From positions 143,076 through 207,075 of the forward strand of contig LUCM01005082.1 in assembly GCA_008360955.1 (NCBI GenBank): a stretch of DNA of 64,000 nt, written 5' to 3'. Below the pieces are notes generated by a model that made no database searches, had not been told where the DNA came from, and saw nothing but the letters and a program-made list of their open reading frames with translations. This stretch comes from Fasciolopsis buskii. Its lineage: Eukaryota; Platyhelminthes; Trematoda; Plagiorchiida; Fasciolidae. Below, piece after piece: positions 11,716 to 24,000 of this stretch; the stretch's first letter is position 1; each line of letters opens with the position of its first letter. The position numbers and the translations under genes were made by a program.

Positions 11716-14700
11716 AAACTAATACATGACGCATCGATTATTTGGATATACTCCTTACATCATTTGGTCCAGAATATCTTCGCCTTTGTCTTACAAGACA
11801 GACTCTTAACAGGTTGTTGCACTTCACCACGTGATATTTCACCCCTAGGACACTGAGTGACACGGCCACAGGCCGCTGGCATACAGTAATCGACCCCCAC
11901 CGATGGACGACTTTTCTGCATGCATCCTACGTACGAAGGTTTTGAGTATGAAAGCTTGGTGGTACGACCAATGAAACTGACCGATTTAAATATGGCAAAT
12001 TCATATTTCGAAATGTGTTATTCTACTAATTATATGCAGGCAGTTTAGCACGGTTATCAAAAGGCCTCGAGAAAACAAAATCTCATGCTCCCGTTCAATT
12101 TGCTCAATTCGGCGGAGCTAGGTGGCACTAGGGCGTACAAGTTGTCTCAAAAGTAACTGGCCTGGCAGGGTAGCGCTTGCCAACCTTGCACAGTCCGTGG
12201 TCGAGAAAAATGAAGGTGTTCCTCTAGAAAGCGGACAGATAGGCAAGCGTCAATTGACCCGAGTGGCCGATGTTTGGTTCCGTGCGCACGTTTGAGGCGG
12301 AACCGGATTTCGTGAACACCGCGGGTCGGTCAAACACGAAAGCCACCTCAGACGTCAACCGGACATGTGAGCCGTTTGTCACCTCCTTGAATTGGTTGGA
12401 AAACTGCTCCATTCTGTGTTAATTGACCGGTAGTCATTTCGTTAAGACAGAAAATCAATGGCACTGAAGACCGACCGAGTTTCAGTCGTCCGAAGTAAGC
12501 TAGCAACACAGTTGCATCACACCGAGTATTGGAAAGTAACTGAATGGGTTCAGAGCAAATCGTCGTATTTTATTTCATCACGAAGCATATGCAATAAGCA
12601 ATAGAACAAATAAATTAATAAAGTGTCAAACTGGTTGCGAAATAAGGACATTAAGAAGATTGATGCACAATAAATGCGACTTGATGTAGAAGGAAATTGC
12701 AAGTAGTTCTGTGATGATCGCATAATCCAACCTTCGACGACGGTTAGCTTATATACAAAAAGAAACAGCTTATCAATTAGAAACGTGACCAAATGTTGTA
12801 TGATATTTTGAGGAAGACTGTAAGCTTTAAACATACTGTCTGAATTTTTTCTGATTACGAATGATTTTTTGCACTCAAACAAGCCATTGTTATTATTTAT
12901 TTCTTTACATATTGCAATACCAGTAATGGGCAATTTGTAATTTATTTCTGCTAATAATATTTTCTTAATTTAGCCAACATTTGGGTTTTTATTGATGAAT
13001 AAAATTTAGTGTCTGCCTGGCTGGAGTTTGGGTCAATTAACCATTCGCGTGGTGATATATCAAAGTAGACATCCGTGCTCTGTTTGTGTTCGGAAAAATA
13101 CGATCACTGATGCTGACATCAAAAGGATTTTCATGTGATATTGTGTTAAAAAATGATGTCCGAATTCCGTTTACACGGAAATAATCACTTCAGATACGAT
13201 TCTTCTACTTCGATCTAAATATTTTGTAATATTTGCGTCATTCTTCCACAGCAGCCATTTTCAATTGTTCTATGGATCTTGGACATGTTTGGTGAGTGTG
13301 GTCGATGTTTGTGCACGTCTCCATGGCCTTTCTGTTTGTCCTGGAGTATCTTCCATTTGCGTTGAAGTGCGGCAAACAAATAATTGCGGTATCCTACCAC
13401 CGTAATCAAGAAGAGAATGACACACGGTGGTCACCAAACCCCGTTTCCCGTCAGGATGACAGGCATGTGGATTTATATTTTGTTTCTCTGATTTACTGAC
13501 GTACTGAGACTCTGGCTCGGCTCGCCTACTCGCCGGCTCTTATCCCCTGCGAGGAACCCGTTTGATTTCTCTTCTCGATCGTGGACTGCGCGAAATTGGG
13601 GCAAACATTTTCTCGAATGCCGGAACAGCGGGTAGCTCGGTCGATCCCAATGCACGTGTGATTTTGTGTCCACTGCCCCATCTCTCATCGATTTGGAGGC
13701 GATGGACATTTAACAGCGAGATATATCCAACTTTCGGAATAGATTGGTCTTCTTTTTAATGTAGCACTCATGAAACAATTCTCAAAACAGGTCGTCCCAT
13801 TTTCTAGCTTCACACGAAGCGAATCCAGCGATAGTCAGACAATTAACATAATCGCCTTCAAGTGTAAAAGTATGCCGCTTGGATTCCAGAAATCTTCCGT
13901 CACCTTATTATCGTGCACTCTTTTCTCGATCAAAGTCCTCCTTTTAGAAATGCTCTGCATTTTTTGCTTCGATAAATAAAAGAAATAATAAAGATTGAAA
14001 AAGATTATGCAAACTCAAGGTGACTCTTTTCAATCAGAGGTAGACAGTCTTTTAAATCCCATGCAAATCTTTACGGTATGAAAATGTTTTGAATCAGATG
14101 AAATTCAAACTTTCACTTGCTTCGATTTTGTGTATTGCTTTCTTCGTTTTCCCCTTCGGTTTGAATCTCTGGTCACTTGTGTGTGAGTAGTAGAATCTGT
14201 GAACCTCGTCACAGTTGTCAATTTCCATTCGTTGGAGTAATAATAGTGTTTCTCAGCCGTTTCACGGTGTAGACTGCAATGTCATTAAACAGAACTAATT
14301 CTAAGCTTCTAAATGACATCCGAAAGGCTTCTATGGGACCTGGAGTTGTAGGAAGAAAATCCGTCCAAACGTGTCCATCGTATCAGTTAAAAAAACCCTA
14401 TTTCCAGTAGAATACTAATGTAAGTATGCATAAATCACAGTCCAGGAAAATACAAAATTCTGAAGAGTTGACAGCGAAATAAACGAACTATTCAGTTTTG
14501 CTTTTCAATCGGGTGCTCGTTGTTCTGATGTCGATAGCCCTTGTATTGAAACACTTGAAACACCGACTCATCTCTTCCGCAGGCGATCAATACTTTGCTT
14601 ACAACAACCACGGCCACACCGAAGTAAGATTGTTCTAATAGCGATTTATAAATCTTCATGAAATTCCGAAAAAGATAAGCTTTAGCTCGTAGTCAGAGTG

Positions 14701-14879
14701 TTACTCACTTTCATACAAACAGTGTCAACAATACAACACATTGTGAACTTGATAAGTATCAAAATGATGAACAAAGATCTTGCTATCGGTTTCGATGGAA
14801 TGATCAACCACTATTAGGTTCTTTTGTTCGGTTTCGGTTTTCCCCCAAACCAACGATGGAGGACAAAACGTTAAACTGA
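11716..14879. other. No firm gene (3.2 kb)
   Basis: One ATG-started open frame stands out (12412-12224, listed separately). A 127-codon AT-rich open frame at 12933-12550 (minus) and overlapping frames at 13473-13760 were inspected and not recognised. No repeat family of this window occurs here. Confidence 0.4.
12224..12412 (-). other. Unrecognised 62-codon ORF in a GC-richer island
   Basis: The frame opens with a true ATG at 12412 and runs to TAG. Its codons are GC-richer than the flanks, and the peptide (MEQFSNQFKEVTNGSH at the start) has a balanced, protein-like composition. No splice border or homologue is evident, so it may be a gene relic or chance. Confidence 0.18.
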
Positions 14880-14899
14880 ATGTACAATCCTGGTATAGT

Positions 14900-15164
14900 A
14901 GCTGGACTTGAACTCGTAATTAGGCCACTCCCAAGGTCAAACGCGTACAAATTACCAATACCCCCGATCCAGTCTACACGAATGAATACATTTGAGAAGC
15001 CAACGGCAGATGAAAATGCGTTCGGATTTTATTCAAAACTGAACAGCCTTTGTACAACATATGAAGAAAGCATTCCGTCCAGTAGTATTCGAGACATGTT
15101 GGAATTTTACGATCGCCTGTGGCCGCGGTTCCCATTGGTTGGCGGTCTACGCAGGCTACAATGA
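14900..15164 (+). other. Unrecognised open frame, possible exon relic
   Basis: About 90 open codons including a stretch reading ADENAFGFYSKLNSLC. The composition is protein-like, but I recognise no domain and the splice borders are unclear. The opposite strand is also open over part of it. Confidence 0.15.
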
Positions 15165-15686
15165 AGCTTTGTCGGACCATGCCATGTGATTTTCTCTGTG
15201 ACCCACCATAAACGATGCATAAAGACCGAATCTCCGCAGTTTTGTAACATGAAGCGCTTATCACCTACTCCGATTTGGTTCAATGTCCAAACTACCTGAA
15301 TCGGTTTGGTACAAAAATCTACCTATCAGGTTTTAAATGCTTCAGCTGAGTAAGACGCGTGCGCTGAAGACATAATTATAATAATACTAATGATAACAAC
15401 TGTAAATTTGTTTTGTCCATTGTAAGCTTATAAAGATGGTAGATAACAGACAGTAAAAGGAGAGTCGAATTAACGGAGATCACATTTAAATGCCTCAATT
15501 GTATCAGAATGACTTTGACTTTCAGGAGCAGGCAAATAGCTGCCGCGGTTGTCAGCGGTAAAGAACCAGATAAGAGTGCTCCGACGAGCCCATACCTATT
15601 AATTTAATTGGTGCAGTTGTTTCGAATCAGAAAAGAGAATTCACGAATAGCAACTGTCGTCGAGGAAAATTACTAATATGTTTAGG

Positions 15687-15869
15687 CTGAACATCACGAA
15701 GCTGCCTGGAAAATCAGTATTGAATGTGCGAAACGAATTAGCCTGCGTGGAATGGAGCTGTCTTCAACAAAGCAGTCGCTTCGAGAATCAAGTGGTGTCT
15801 TACCACAGGGAATACTGACAGACAACTTCAAATTCGGCGTAAAACGTGTTGACGAGGCAACTGCTTGAA
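15687..15869 (+). other. Unrecognised open frame behind an acceptor-like site
   Basis: An acceptor-like TATGTTTAG at about 15678-15686 opens a 60-codon frame beginning AEHHEAAWKISIECAKR and ending FGVKRVDEATA before TGA. It is charged and helix-like, unlike most random frames here. No donor of good quality was found, and I do not know the family. Confidence 0.2.
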
Positions 15870-16040
15870 CACGTGAGAGAAACAATGGAAATCCGAAGTT
15901 CCGGTAGAAGGCGACTCGATTTGTCGGACACTGCAAAATTTTTTCGGACACAGTTTGAATTTGTTTATATCATTAAGGGATTGAATTCAAAAAACACCAC
16001 ATTGAAGTCAGAAACTGTGACGTGAAATTAGGAAAATTGG

Positions 16041-16185
16041 ACCGACGGTGGCCAAACGGATAAGGTCAGAGGTTCGAGTCCTCACACTGTCGATGCGGTT
16101 CCTCATTTGGTAGCTATTGGTTTTGGCGCAATTCCCGAAAATATTGCGCACTGTCATTTCAATAATTAAAAAATCAAGTAAAAAC
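16041..16185 (+). repeat. SINE family 1, copy 4
   Basis: It reads GGTGGCCAAACGGATAAGG (A box), then about 20 bases are missing before the B box AGGTTCGAGTCC. The body TCATTTGGTAGC and a tail reading TTAAAAAATCAAGTAAAAAC follow. The internal deletion lies in the anticodon-arm region. Confidence 0.75.
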
Positions 16186-17703
16186 AACTTCCGAAAGAGG
16201 TTCCACAACTGGTTTGGCGAGCAAGTGATAACCGGCATCAAAAATGACTGAAAATGGAGCTGATTTGAATTTCGGATAGACTTGTCTCGATTTTACGTTA
16301 GACGCCGGGTTACTTTTCGCAGACCAAACTGATCGTGAGCTTGGAGCGAAAGGGTTAGTAAAACAGGTATCGTACAGTTCAGACTTATACCAAACATTCC
16401 TAATCATCGCGAAGAACGTGGCAAATCAGGGAGGCTGGAAAGTTGTGTTGACTCGCCTTCTGTACGCTGGCCGTTTCAGAAGTTACCCGCTAAGCATTTT
16501 ACCCAAAAATTGCGGCGTCTTGTGTGTCTCCGACAGAAAGTGTCACTTGAATCATTTTCTGCATTGATCGTGTGAATCGATTCTTTGGAAAGTTTGATAC
16601 TAGCTTTAAACATAAGCAACAAGTGATTGTGATGCTCAGCATGTACTGAGGCGTGTCAAAAAAACTGTGGAGAAAAATCCCAGATCAGTTTCGCGTAAGT
16701 TTTCTCGGGTTGCGCAGTTTAGAAATAATATAAAATGAACTGACTGATCACTTCTTTTACGCTCGTGTGACGTGTTAGGATGAGTTCACGCGTTGTCAAA
16801 ACACTATCAGTTTGGGCTAGCACAAATTGAACTGTGCTAGAGTAGCGCCCACTTCTTCGGGATCGTGGACCTGATTGGACTCAGCTAAGCCGTGAAAATA
16901 GTTAACCACTCAGATTTCGAACGGGCAGTTTATCTCAACAGAACCAATTCAGCCAATCGGAGTTTAGTGCAAAGTACATTAAGCCAATCAGGTACAAGAA
17001 ACAGTTTCGCCAATCGGTGATCTGCAAATATGGCTATAATCACTGAATAGCTGGCGCTGGTAAACAGATTAGGCGTTTTTCAATTCACAGTTCAGGATTT
17101 CGGGGCCTGGATCACCGGATTAATTTGGATATAGACTGCAGTTTGATGTCGCTTGGCATGTTGTAACACTTTATCTACTAACGGTTCATATAGTTTTATG
17201 CCATCCTAATTTTCAGGGTCATGGGTTTCTTCCTTCACAAAAGAAGTTCAGTGTGCCTGGGAGCATACCTGTCTCATTACATGCATGCCTTATGCAAGTA
17301 ACAAAAACTGCAAGATCTGTTGCATCTTGGTGAAATGAAACGGTTCAAGGTAAAGAAACTTTTTCTCATAGAGACTCCCCAGACCAATTTCTAGCTCGTG
17401 AATGGCTCAATTGTGAATCAATTTTTCCGCCAGATCACCAACAGCTGATTGTAAGTGGATACACCTGACTTTTACGAGATGTTGTGCAGCTGTCGAAGAG
17501 TTAATTAATCACAACTCACTTGTGAAGTTGTGTGCGTGTGTGCTCAAGTTGCCGACTTGATAACTAGCAAATTTGTGCGAGCAGGATATTACTTCGATTT
17601 CCCATAGTAACTTTGCATTTCCCTGATCTAAATGCACTGAATTAGTCAACTTGCATTGACACAAACAGTTTCAGTTCTAATCTTCTGTCAAACCATCGAA
17701 TAA
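16186..17703. other. No recognisable gene
   Basis: This stretch lies downstream of gene A. I saw no exon, RNA gene or repeat family copy. Confidence 0.4.
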
Positions 17704-17704
17704 G

Positions 17705-17710
17705 TTTATT
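17705..17710 (-). promoter_or_regulatory. Likely polyadenylation signal of gene A
   Basis: TTTATT on plus reads AATAAA on the minus strand, 230 nt past the gene A stop codon. Gene B has an AATAAA at nearly the same distance, which supports the assignment. Confidence 0.55.
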
Positions 17711-17939
17711 TGATTTTAAAACCATCGGAACAAATGAACGGAGAGAGGCCATAAAACTTGATCCACTGGATTCGATGGAGCAGTAAAAGTTCGACTAGCT
17801 TCACACCTGGTTCGAATAATGGATGACGAAGCAGAATATTCAAAATAGCGATAAAAATCGAGTTGCAGCTTAGAAGAAAAGTAAACACAACAAGCGGCAA
17901 GATAAAAATAAAACAACAAGACCACCATATGTTGTGCGA

Positions 17940-18091
17940 TTAAAAGAATTCCACATCGTCAGCATCCGGATCATAGATTGGTTTGTACTTTTGAAATAAT
18001 TTGTTCAACTTTTCCAGGTAAAACTTCTTCAAATTTGCAATCTGATCCCGGGTTGGTTTCGGCTCCAATGGCACGGGGATAGGAGGACCAA
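17940..18091 (-). CDS. Gene A exon 4 and stop
   Basis: A 152-nt exon behind acceptor TTTCAG. It encodes GPPIPVPLEPKPTRDQI, a basic helical segment (KKFYLEKLNKLFQKYK) and the acidic end DPDADDVEFF. TAA is at 17942-17940. Confidence 0.95.
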
Positions 18092-21000
18092 CTGAAAGGG
18101 GAAAATTAACGCTATTCGTTGTGAGAAATTCTTCCAAATGGTTTTGTGTCAAAAATGGTCTTACGACAGCAGCTAACGTGAGAAGCGAGCGCGTATTTTA
18201 TTAACTAAAATAAAATGATATTTACATCGCACTTTTTGGTAATGAGACTAAATGTACTCATTTTTCACTCACTCATTTGTACTCACAAAAAACAGTGAAT
18301 GCATTTCTGTACTTCGTCCTTACTATTGGAGATATAAAAAGGCTTTGGACTTGATGAACACGGTCGACAATCTGACCATTGGTTCTGATTCCCAGAAAAG
18401 TGTTCAGACTTTGTTCAGCTAAAAGTTTTGTAATTAAGAGCTTCTGCTGAGGATAACGACGAATTTTTCGACTCTTTTCGCATGAGAGAAGTGATTCGCA
18501 AGACCTTTGCAACAAACCCCTGACAACACACGAGTTATAGGAAATCCATGGACAACCGTACACAGCACGATTATTCAGACAGATTTCCAGGTAGTCACAT
18601 GAGCCGCACTACCAGTGACTCGTCATCTACCAACTTAATGCACGACGCTCTGTCGTTCTGACGAAGTTCAAGATTTTTCATTCACCGGTCGAATTCGTAT
18701 CCAACGGAGATTCTGGTTATAGCTTACGACTTAACATGGACGCGGAAAATAATGAAATGACTTTGACGGTGAACTTAGTGATCACGTAACCCCCTGTTAC
18801 GCAATCGATTGTTCCTATCCCGCCCCGCGGATTCATTTATCCGATAGATTCAAGCAACACCAGTGTGTCTTGTTCCAACGCATGGTGGATGCGATGGTCT
18901 ATGGTTCACCATTACTCGCGAGTAGTATGTGAGATTTACGTTACTGTGTTCGACTGACTGTTCGCCGGACCACAGCTTCCATGCACAAATCTCAGGTCAT
19001 CCGGCAAACCTTAAACTCTAAAAAAGCCAGACTCGAGTTTCGCTTTTATTTGAGCTCAACATTAGTGCACATCGGGCTTTCCAATTGGGTGGCATGGGTA
19101 TTACCACTACACTACCAGTTGCCATCCTATCTAATCATGTCTTCTTAACAGGGTATGCAGATATCCCTTATACAACATGAAGCAGGTTGGCAAAGACATT
19201 TGACTATCCTGCAGATAACTGACTCAGTGGAAAGCATTTGATTTGAATTAACGGCAACTTTGCCGTGCTCGTAACTGTCGTGCATTGCTGACTGTCTTTG
19301 AAGACGACATCTGAAATATCGTAACTCGATCATTCTGATTAGACTGGTTGGGAATCGGTAGTGCAGTGGTAATACAAATGCCACTCATTTGGAAAGTCCG
19401 AGTTGAAACTTCGGGTACCATGGAGAATATGCACCAGTGTTGAGCTCTAATGAGAACAAAACTCGAGTCTGGGATTTGTGTGCGGAAGGTGTAGTTCGGT
19501 TAACAGTTAGCCTGGAATATTTACATCATATGGAAACAATTATGTTTATTAATGATCAGGAAGAGGGCCGCAGCCGACAGAGAGCTGCCAAGGGGGGCAG
19601 TTGACCAGCGGTGGGAGGATTCGAACCCACGAGCTTCACGTGCAAACGCCACGACCTAATGCGTTTGGCCACCGCCAGATCGTTGGTCCTAAGTCATGTC
19701 CGCAGGGATTTTTCTCGCCTTCCCTCGCTACATGCAAAAGCTTTCAAGTCACCATAGAACAATTACTTCGTGATTAAATTCGAGGATTGATCACAGCAAC
19801 TGTGTGAACATATTTCCTTAGTAATACCTTACAAAGACCAATTATAGAACTTTGTGTGCACTCTCAATTCATCTCCTTAGTCTGTTGGAATAATGAACAA
19901 ACTTACCGACAGTATTAACTGGTGTTCGATATGGAGCGAGAATTCGAGCGTAGAAAATTGGTGGAGAAAATGTGGCCATGTCAGTGAAGCGATCCTGCCA
20001 TCGACGAAGCCAGCCCCCTGGAGGATTTTGAACCTGTCGGTACATATTTGGCTCCCCAAACGAGACGCAAGGCACTAGCGCCGATCTGGCATGAAATAGA
20101 AATTACAAAAAATAAAACAAGACTCGGTTGAATGGGAAGAACAAAAATCATATTTGTGGAACGACTACCCACCGGTACAGTCTCCTAGATCTATTGACGG
20201 CAGCTGGTTCCATACCAATGGCTTTTCGTCTTGTCTTCGTCAGCCACATTGTTTTGTGATTTACGGAACAGAGGCAATCAGAAAATTTTCTGACGAGAAA
20301 TGCCCTATTAAATGATAAACAATTTGATCACGGTGCCATCAAATTGTTCTTGTATCATGAATAAGTCAGAGTGATAAGGTTTTGTGGAATGTTGGTTCTT
20401 TCTAAGCATTTACAATCGGAAATAGGCCTGTGCTTGACCGTACGCGTGTAATCGTTTATTTGGCTTAAAATATTCAGTAATGATTAATAGGCGACATATC
20501 CCAATGCCACACAGCCGATAGCCTCGTTTCTCAATGACATATTACTGTAAGAATATTGTACTTCGCTATGCTTGCCCATCTTTATAACTCTAGAAGAAGA
20601 TATCAAGATCACTCAAGCGGAACTCGATCTTTACAAGCACAATGCCATTGCTCGATGAGATCTCCCACACGTATCCCGAGGCCGTTGATCCATGTGCGCT
20701 TGTTTAACATTTAAAAACCAATACATGATCTGTCCGAAAAGAAATCTATCGGCCAGCATCTTTTCCACAAATTATTTTACCAGATTAAAACAATTGTTTA
20801 CGCCTTATTATCTATCCCTTACAATTCACGTGAAAACTCATGTGGCTTCCGCACAACGACTTTCACGCTTGGCAAGATAGTACTCATTCATCACCTGAAA
20901 GTTACTTACACGAATTCATTGTTATCCCGTTCCCGACAAGAGACAAACCAACCCCATCAAAGATTTTCTGTAAAAGTTAACCTATTTATCTCGTTCGACT

Positions 21001-24000
21001 GATCTGACTTCCGTAACGGATGTTCTTCAGTCTTTTGAAAATGGTGAATCGAATCATTCCCAATCGATTTAGTGCAGTCAGATACTACTGCAAGCTCTGG
21101 TAGACGGACTATTAAACCCATCAGACTAATTTTAAGTTATATTGCTGAAAGCAATTCGATCGATGATCAGCACTGGGTACATTATGCAATATCCTTAGAT
21201 TGGTACGCATTTCATTTTGCGTTCATTTTCGACATTAAAATTTTGAACCTATCCGCATCCTTATGACACTGTCAACTAAGTCACGCGATTTGACTGAATC
21301 GCACTGACCCAGTATCATGGCTGGCTGACTGACTGACTGACTGAGTGAATGAATGTTCCATCGACTGATGTACTTGCTAAACAAATAGTAAATATCCGTA
21401 CCATAACAACAGTCGCCGGCTCCGTTCACCGCGATGAGGTCAGTTGATATTCGAAGTGGACTTCATCACAGTGGCCTGAAAAACAACAAAAACTGTGTAC
21501 CATTCTACGTCGGGACTGGTGTAGTCCACCATTCAACTAATGAATGACCTTCAGCGTCGTACGTGATTGAAGATAGTTTGTGAAATGTGAAAACCACGCT
21601 CGGGCCAGTCATTCTAGAAAACCTCATTGTTTAATACAAATGTTTCAAATTAGTGCATACCGTTCTAAAATAATAACATTCTATTACGCTAATCAGTAGG
21701 CGAAGAGTGACTTAACGTAGGCCCAACTGTTTTGCTGATTCGTCATCTTTTCATCTGCCTAACCCTTTGCTCACCATTAAAAATAATTAAATGATTGATT
21801 AGTTTGCTCAGTCAGACGACAAAATCAGTCAGCCATTCTGTCGTCAGTTGCCTTCAGTCAATCTGATCAGATGGTCAGTCAATCAATCATTCGGTCATTC
21901 GATGCGCTAATCATTCAGTCATTTTCTAACCCTCATTCAGCGTCTCGGAAATCTTTTGATATGTTCGACAGCATTTATCCCAATTTAAGATAAATGTTCC
22001 ACATTGGTACATCTTTATTGATTTTCATGGTTCTTAACGATCCGGTGATATCACGTAACAAACCAACAATGGGAAAATTATCTTTCCTAAGTCATGCCTA
22101 TTGTTAAACACTTACCCAGTCATAAGAGCCAATTTGAAAAAACCGAAACGTCGTTTCGTATGGAACACATATTTTCCCGGCCTTGAATCCAAAGCTTCAT
22201 GCGCTCCACCCAAAACCACAACAACCATATTTCCACGTTTACCGCATTGATTTGGATCCAACAGGTATGTGATTCCTTTGTAGGTTGCCACGACAATATC
22301 TGTACATTGAACGGACAGGACAAATACATCAAATGTAAATCCAACTACCAGTCCAGTTTAACAATGGCTTAGGCAAAATGTCACATGAATTGTACGTAAC
22401 TATGAGAGCGGGATATGATTTAATCAAAAGTTGAGCAACTTGGTCTGTAGTTATTTATCCTCTGGGTATCATCTTCATGCAGCTAAATTCTCGACAAACA
22501 AGCGGCCTTGCTATTTAGTGTCATCGATTTCGCCTCGACTGCCCAAAAAAATACAATGATGTGGTTCTGGCCCCATTTCTATTTCACGCTTATTTTGTCG
22601 ATCAGTGATGGCTAGTTCAGGAGTGACCAACGCCGTGATTTTGCTACGATTGACAGCTTTGATATAGTCATCATCCCTTATCGTTGCAAACGAAATCAAA
22701 AGGACAACTGGGCACAATAATTAGGAATATGGAGCACAAACTTTCAGACAGCTTGATATAATTGTCTTATTATTTTTGACTGGTTAGAAATGGAAATCGA
22801 AGAAGCAGTGTTATCCGCACACTTGAACAGACCGATAGTAGGAGCACGAGGCATATTTTTGAATGTAAGTTGTAAAAAAACGAAGTTCATAGTACAATAC
22901 CTCGCATCACACAGGAGCTACTAAGTCCCTCTCATGATAATATTATTGATAGAAGTATTGACTTGGTCATTCAAGAAGATAAAACGGGACAATCAAACAA
23001 GTTCAATTTGCTAGGCCAGAGAGAGAAAGTGAACGCGAAGTCAAAGACAAACGAATAATCTAGAAAGTTACCTTTCGCTATGTTGCTGGCAGTCTTGTGA
23101 ACAGAATGAATGAAACACGATGCGTTATCTGTTAGCTAACAACCAATGAAAATGATCAAGGAGAGTAGTGCGATGTTGGAAGATTTTGTTAAGGTCACGG
23201 TTCCAGCAATTCCAAGCCGGAAAAGTCGGAACGATTGGAAGAACATGAAATCAATTGGTTATATGAAATTCATTTTGCACCAGGCTAGTGTGGGAACCTA
23301 AAGCTCACTTTAAACCGTGTTATGGTTTCATAAGAATGCAGTAAACTGACCGCAACCCGGCAATGAAATTTCGGTCATTCTGAAGCGAACAAATCACCAC
23401 TGTGAGAAATCGGAGCCAACAAAGCTAACGCGTAATAGAAACCCGAATGACATCGATGGGTCATTCGAAATCCTATCGGGAACATGCCGAAAAGTTGCGC
23501 TCAATTTTTCATGAGGAAATGAGTGACCAGTGAAGGAATTGAATTATCAAAGTGTAAAGCAGCACAATAGTTATAGTTATAGTTATAGTTTACTTGTGAC
23601 AACCGGACCCTTGGAATATCGCACACGCATACATGCACACACCTACCTTTTAAACTCCCATCTGAAAAGTCAGACAAGCTATTGTCTTGTTGGTGCGCAG
23701 TTTACAAAACAAAAAACCAATCTCCCCTTGAATGAACGCTGTACAAATGATCTGTATGAACCTAGAAGTAAAGCAACAAACAAACAAACACTTACTGAAA
23801 CATTGTAACATATCCCGTTGAAATGGTGCTTTGAAATTGATTTCCAACGTGGTTAACCATGGTGTCAAACCGGGAAATTTGGTAGAAAATCCGGTTGCTT
23901 CGGTACCGAAATTCGTGAAAGCACCGACTCCGAATATTCCATGCGGATGATAGCCAACCAAATAGTTATGATCTGGTGGAAACAAAGCTGGATTGCAAGT

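Larger units (their letters stand above)
18092..19906 (-). other. Gene A intron 3 (1.8 kb)
   Basis: It carries an inverted pair of family-3 SINE-like repeats (19027-19122 and 19348-19483) and one family-1 SINE (19544-19682). The minus-strand open frame of 96 codons near 18273-18563 shows no motif and is treated as chance. Confidence 0.85.
20086..22115 (-). other. Gene A intron 2 (2.0 kb)
   Basis: It holds a (GACT)n run at about 21322-21352 and a decayed CAGT/CAAT tetranucleotide tract at about 21808-21920. No other exon or repeat was recognised. Confidence 0.85.

Noticed and set aside
22300..23795. A possible missing small exon between gene A exons 1 and 2
   Set aside because: Exon 1 ends and exon 2 starts in matching phase 1, and the HPHG-to-YLL spacing equals that of other family members when joined directly.
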